This document shows, in pieces, positions 60,281-64,000 of a stretch of DNA of 64,000 nt. The translations under genes were made by a program, and so were the position numbers. Position 1 is the first letter of the stretch, and each line of letters opens with the position of its first letter. Below the pieces are notes generated by a model that did no database searches, was not told where the DNA came from, and saw nothing but the letters and a program-made list of their open reading frames with translations. Source of the stretch: Marchantia polymorpha subsp. ruderalis (lineage: Eukaryota > Streptophyta > Marchantiopsida > Marchantiales > Marchantiaceae). The stretch covers positions 6,522,501 through 6,586,500 of the forward strand of contig AP031351.1 in assembly GCA_037833965.1 (NCBI GenBank), written 5' to 3'.

Positions 60281-61060
60281 TTGCAATTCCCTGCCACCAA
60301 ATTCCTGACCTTCAACCCTAGCTCTTTGTCCTTCCCCTTCTCCTTCTCCTCCTCCTTCGAGGAACCAAGAATTCATTCGATTCCCGGCCTGCTACTCTAT
60401 AAACGAAAACAACAAACGATCCCGCAAGTCAGAGTCCTCTTTCTGCAAGTGGCGACGACTCTTCGAGACAGCAAAACCCACAGTCGCACACGCACGCACG
60501 CACGCACACAAGCCGAACCAAAAACAAAAGGGGAGAAAACATATACTTCCGGATCCACTCGCGCTCTCTCTTCCTCTCTCCAGCTCTTACACGGCCAGGC
60601 CGCAGGCGCGGCTGCGCTCGCCTCAGCAGGCTCGCCGCTCTCGAAATCCTCCGACGCGATTGCAATCAAAAATGCGGAACCAAGAAAAAAAAATTGGAAA
60701 ACGGTCGATGGAAACCTTGAGGACCAAGAAAGATATTTCCCCCTCTCGGGGCTCTGCTGCTTGGCTCGCTGCGCTTGAATGCGGTGGCGAGGAGTCGGCC
60801 CGCCTGCTCCACCAAAACACGGCAGAAATCAGCTGCTCGCTCGGGCTCTCGCTCCGGCTCCTGTACTTGGCGCATCGCCGAGACACGGGCTCGCTGTTTC
60901 GATGCAGCACAAGAACTCTCGGGCATCAAAAAACATGGACAACGAATTTTCAGATATTTAAGAGGACAAGAAAGGACAAGGCGAGAGCGGAAGCTCTGAC
61001 CCCCGAAGGCTCCCCTGTTGCACCGCCTTCCGCCGGTCCTGCGTCGTGTCGGTAGCACCC
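60281..61060. other. GC-rich island upstream of the FHA gene, possible divergent promoter
   Basis: Base composition jumps to GC-rich, unlike both flanks, with a CGCA tandem run (about 60485-60510) and pyrimidine-rich stretches (ctctctcttcctctctcc). On the plus strand a TATA-like ctataaac at about 60396-60403 precedes a plus-strand frame from about 60672 to 61055 (MRNQEKKIGKRSMETLR at its start, about 127 codons) with no domain I recognise. The island could be a shared promoter of the FHA gene and a divergent transcript, or simply a GC-rich 5' region of the FHA gene. Confidence 0.35.
60485..60510. repeat. (CGCA)n-type microsatellite
   Basis: Tandem gcac/gcacgcac units inside the GC-rich island. 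Confidence 0.8.
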
Positions 61061-64000
61061 CCGTACCACCGGATTTCGAGAGAAACCGGACGACGGGCCC
61101 AGTGAGGTCACTAACCGCATCTATATGTGATCAGTCGCCGCCCAACGTTTAATGGGTTCGGGCCCCATCTGCGGTCGTGGACTGCGGGGTTCTTACCACT
61201 CTTGTCTCGTACTGGTAACACGGTTTGACCGTTGGACACTTATTTGACTTCGAGCCAAGGCGGACAGCCATGGTGGTAACAAACGATATCCACGAGAACC
61301 TATTCCGCGAATTTTTACAAACTCAATGGTTGGTCTAGCCTTGTCTCTACTGCGACTCGCCGGTGGTTTCCACATCCACGTGTCCAAAATCATACGAGCT
61401 GCGCTTGCTATAAATGTTCGTCAGTCGCTGCCAGGTCTGCACCCCCCGCAGACCCCTTACCCCATTTACCTCGTGCTCACCACTGTGCTCTCCAGTTCGA
61501 ACTGGTCGGTTATCGCACTCTACCTTCACGCCCCACATTAACTCCATGCTCGTGAGCTCCCCAGCGTTCCATCCACGACGTTATCCTTGCCACGTGTTAT
61601 TTTCAAACGCCATCTTGCTCTCCACTTGAAGATTTCTGCGATACAATTGCGATATAATTGAGTGAAAATATTTCTACCGCAGTGCTTGATTCAGCATGTG
61701 CCATGGTTTACATCGATTCTTGCTTCAACTAATTCCTTTCTATATCTGTCACAATCCCTTCCGGTAGCCTTCTCTGACGTGCGAACGGTTTACCACAAGG
61801 TAAACATCGAAGTCAACTTGGAGGGGTCGTATAGATATAGCGGCTGCTTCATTACCTCAAGTAGAAATGATTACATTCATAGCGGGCATTCATTTTCTTG
61901 GCTATTCATATGCATAAATAATTTGGACCGATACTTGAAGTTTATGTTAAGAGATAATCACTTACTATCATGAGATAGTACGTGAAACACATGTGTGGTA
62001 CCATATCTCCCTACATGCAGAAAGAAGAATAGGATGATTCCTACTAAAATAATTTCAGGCTAAAATATCACGGAAGACCCCATCAAGTCACAAGGAAGAA
62101 AGATGAAGGGAAAACCATAGGCTAATACTGCATATTAACGCGGCGAGAATAGTGCTGTGCATGAAGCGGTCCATTAATCCACGCGAAGGAAAGCTCAAAG
62201 TTGGTGCTGATCTCATATTCTACGATTGAGGAACGACTTGTGGTCAATATCCTGCGGCTTCATCTAAATTGTTTCCGCATTCTAACCTTTCTAGGAACTA
62301 GCTAGTTTCTAGCACCTTCCTCAACACCTTTCGTGCTTTAACTCACGTTCGATCACAAAAATGCTCCTCCCCTTTCTTTTCCCAAAATTTAACATATTCC
62401 TCCCAATCCTATCCCTCGGTTTCAAACTCCTCCTCCTCCCTTCGCATGGACGACGAGGATCCGCCAGCGATCGTCGTTGGGCTATTCTGTTGGGCTCCTC
62501 TTTGTCAACTAAATTGTTTCATACTCAACGACAAGGGATGAAACCAACCAAAAAAAACAATTCCACGACTGGTTATACTTGCTTTACCCTGCATGTTTTC
62601 AATACGTACTTATCACTTGGATGCAAGACGTATTAGATAGATGAAATTATAGATTGACTGTAATGCAATATGCTTCAGCCGACTATTCTAAGTGAGTTAA
62701 GCGTCGGTTTATTGCGCTGGAATTTTTTCACTTGGATGCAAATATCCAAAGAATCTTATTTTTGACTAAGCTATATGATTTCATCAACGTCCATGTATTT
62801 CTTCAATTTTTTTCCCATCATTACTAATTAGCAACTGAACATACTAATTGAATTATTTCAAAATTAGATCTGTCTCTGCTTTGTTCTATACAAAAATTGT
62901 ATGCAATATTCAACAAATAAGAATTAATCATTCATTACCATGTTATAATTACAAATAATCCTAATAAAAATATTTTTTATTTGGAAAATATTTAATTATT
63001 TACTGAATTCTAAATTAAAACGTGAATTTTTTGAATTGTTGATAAATTATATGATTTCACATATAATATGATAAATTATGATTTCAAATTTTGATAAAAG
63101 TAGTATTTTAAATATATTGAAAACGAAATTGAATAAGCTTACGATGAATCAATTCAGTGAGAAAGTTAAAGCAAAATGTTTAAAGTGATAAATCTATTAC
63201 AATAAATAATATTACAGAAAATTTTGCAGTTTAATTTTAATGTAACCAGCAACTTATTATACATCAGATTTATACTTGATTTATTATTCTGGAAATACAC
63301 AATTTTTTTAAACAAAATGTACAAATAAGTTTTGGATTATATACAAATATCATCGATTTTTCTCAAAGTAAGTTTTTTAATCTGAAAATTTTTTATTTTT
63401 AAAAAATTTGATAAAGAATATAATTTAACAATTAAACAAAATTTGTGGAAAATGTATGAAGCTCCCAAAGATATGTGCATTAATTTTAATAAATAATTTC
63501 TCAAATCAAAAAAATATGGGAAGTAGCCCCAAAAAATATCAAAATATAAAAATCACTTATAGTATGATATGCTTTATGTAGATAAGATGACTCATGGATA
63601 TCTTCAAACTTCTAGATTGGAGTTTATTTAAATACGATAACCCGTTAAGGACATATTTAAATACATCTGAAGAAACAAATCTTTATTTAAAATTTGGGAA
63701 AATTTTCTAAATGCCAAAAAATGAGTGTTTGGTCAAATAAATGAATTTTTTTAACATATTTTTTAAAAAAATCCGAAATTCTGGTTGGTTTCAGGACAAT
63801 AAAATCGTAAATTTCATATTTTTTATAACATCTGTTAATTAAACTGCGCCTGATAATAAATGCTTATAGTCAATTAAAATTCAGTTATAAAGAATTTATC
63901 CTCCTGCTAATTTTCATAGAAACTTAAAATTGTAAACTTCTAACAGTTTTTTGAATCTTTAAGATTTTAATTTTTAAATTTGAAACAATATAACAACTTC
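61061..64000. other. Intergenic end of the window
   Basis: 61.06-62.6 kb has balanced composition and only short frames without domains (for example plus strand 62361-62636). From about 62.7 kb to the end the sequence is extremely AT-rich with no gene, RNA or transposon remnant that I can read. Confidence 0.45.

Overview
The window looks like nuclear DNA of a land plant. Three spliced genes have plant-type products and GT-AG introns: a GDSL esterase/lipase, a DRD1/CLASSY-type SNF2 protein and an EMB1967/MCRS1-like FHA protein. Plant LTR retrotransposons are also present. Gene density is low, and AT-rich spacers alternate with islands of more balanced composition. A bryophyte or other non-seed plant is a reasonable guess, but the sequence does not fix the species. 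All three genes lie on the minus strand.

Layout. 1-7264: an almost complete, apparently young Ty3/Gypsy retrotransposon on the minus strand. It has an intact Gag-Pol frame, a second small zinc-knuckle ORF upstream of it, a PBS and a TATA-bearing LTR. The visible 273 bp of its 3' LTR are identical to the 5' LTR. It sits directly beside, and probably inside, a decayed Ty1/copia reverse transcriptase/RNase H remnant on the plus strand (about 7266-8640). 8.7-19.9 kb holds no convincing host gene. It does hold a 543-bp pogo/Tigger-like MITE (12144-12686) and a possible FAR1/MULE transposase fragment (about 14.83-15.07 kb). 19987-21544: a five-exon GDSL esterase gene with a probable TATA box and a probable 5'-UTR intron. 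22.2-39.3 kb: a long gene-poor spacer with microsatellites, small unrecognised ORFs and a very AT-rich stretch (about 33.9-38.7 kb). 39304-43496: a six-exon SNF2-family gene of the DRD1/CLASSY group (RNA-directed DNA methylation). 46.04-46.66 kb: a diverged tandem array of about 110-bp units. 49970-59914: a ten-exon gene for an 1183-residue protein with an MCRS_N-like region and a C-terminal FHA domain. 60.3-61.06 kb: a GC-rich island upstream of that gene. 61-64 kb: spacer that becomes strongly AT-rich.

How the parts relate. The three host genes are not an operon and need not share a pathway. Two of them are chromatin genes by family: a CLSY/DRD1-like remodeller of the transposon-silencing pathway, and a relative of a subunit found in INO80 and NSL complexes. 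They lie in a region with an intact, recently inserted retrotransposon, but functional linkage is not implied. I rebuilt the exon structures by hand from splice-site consensus, reading-frame phase and family motifs. In each of the three genes the summed exon length is a multiple of three. No clearly new biological system was found. The more unusual items are the two-ORF retrotransposon, the long N-terminal extension of the FHA protein, the tandem array, and a recurring class of short hairpins with perfect or nearly perfect arms.
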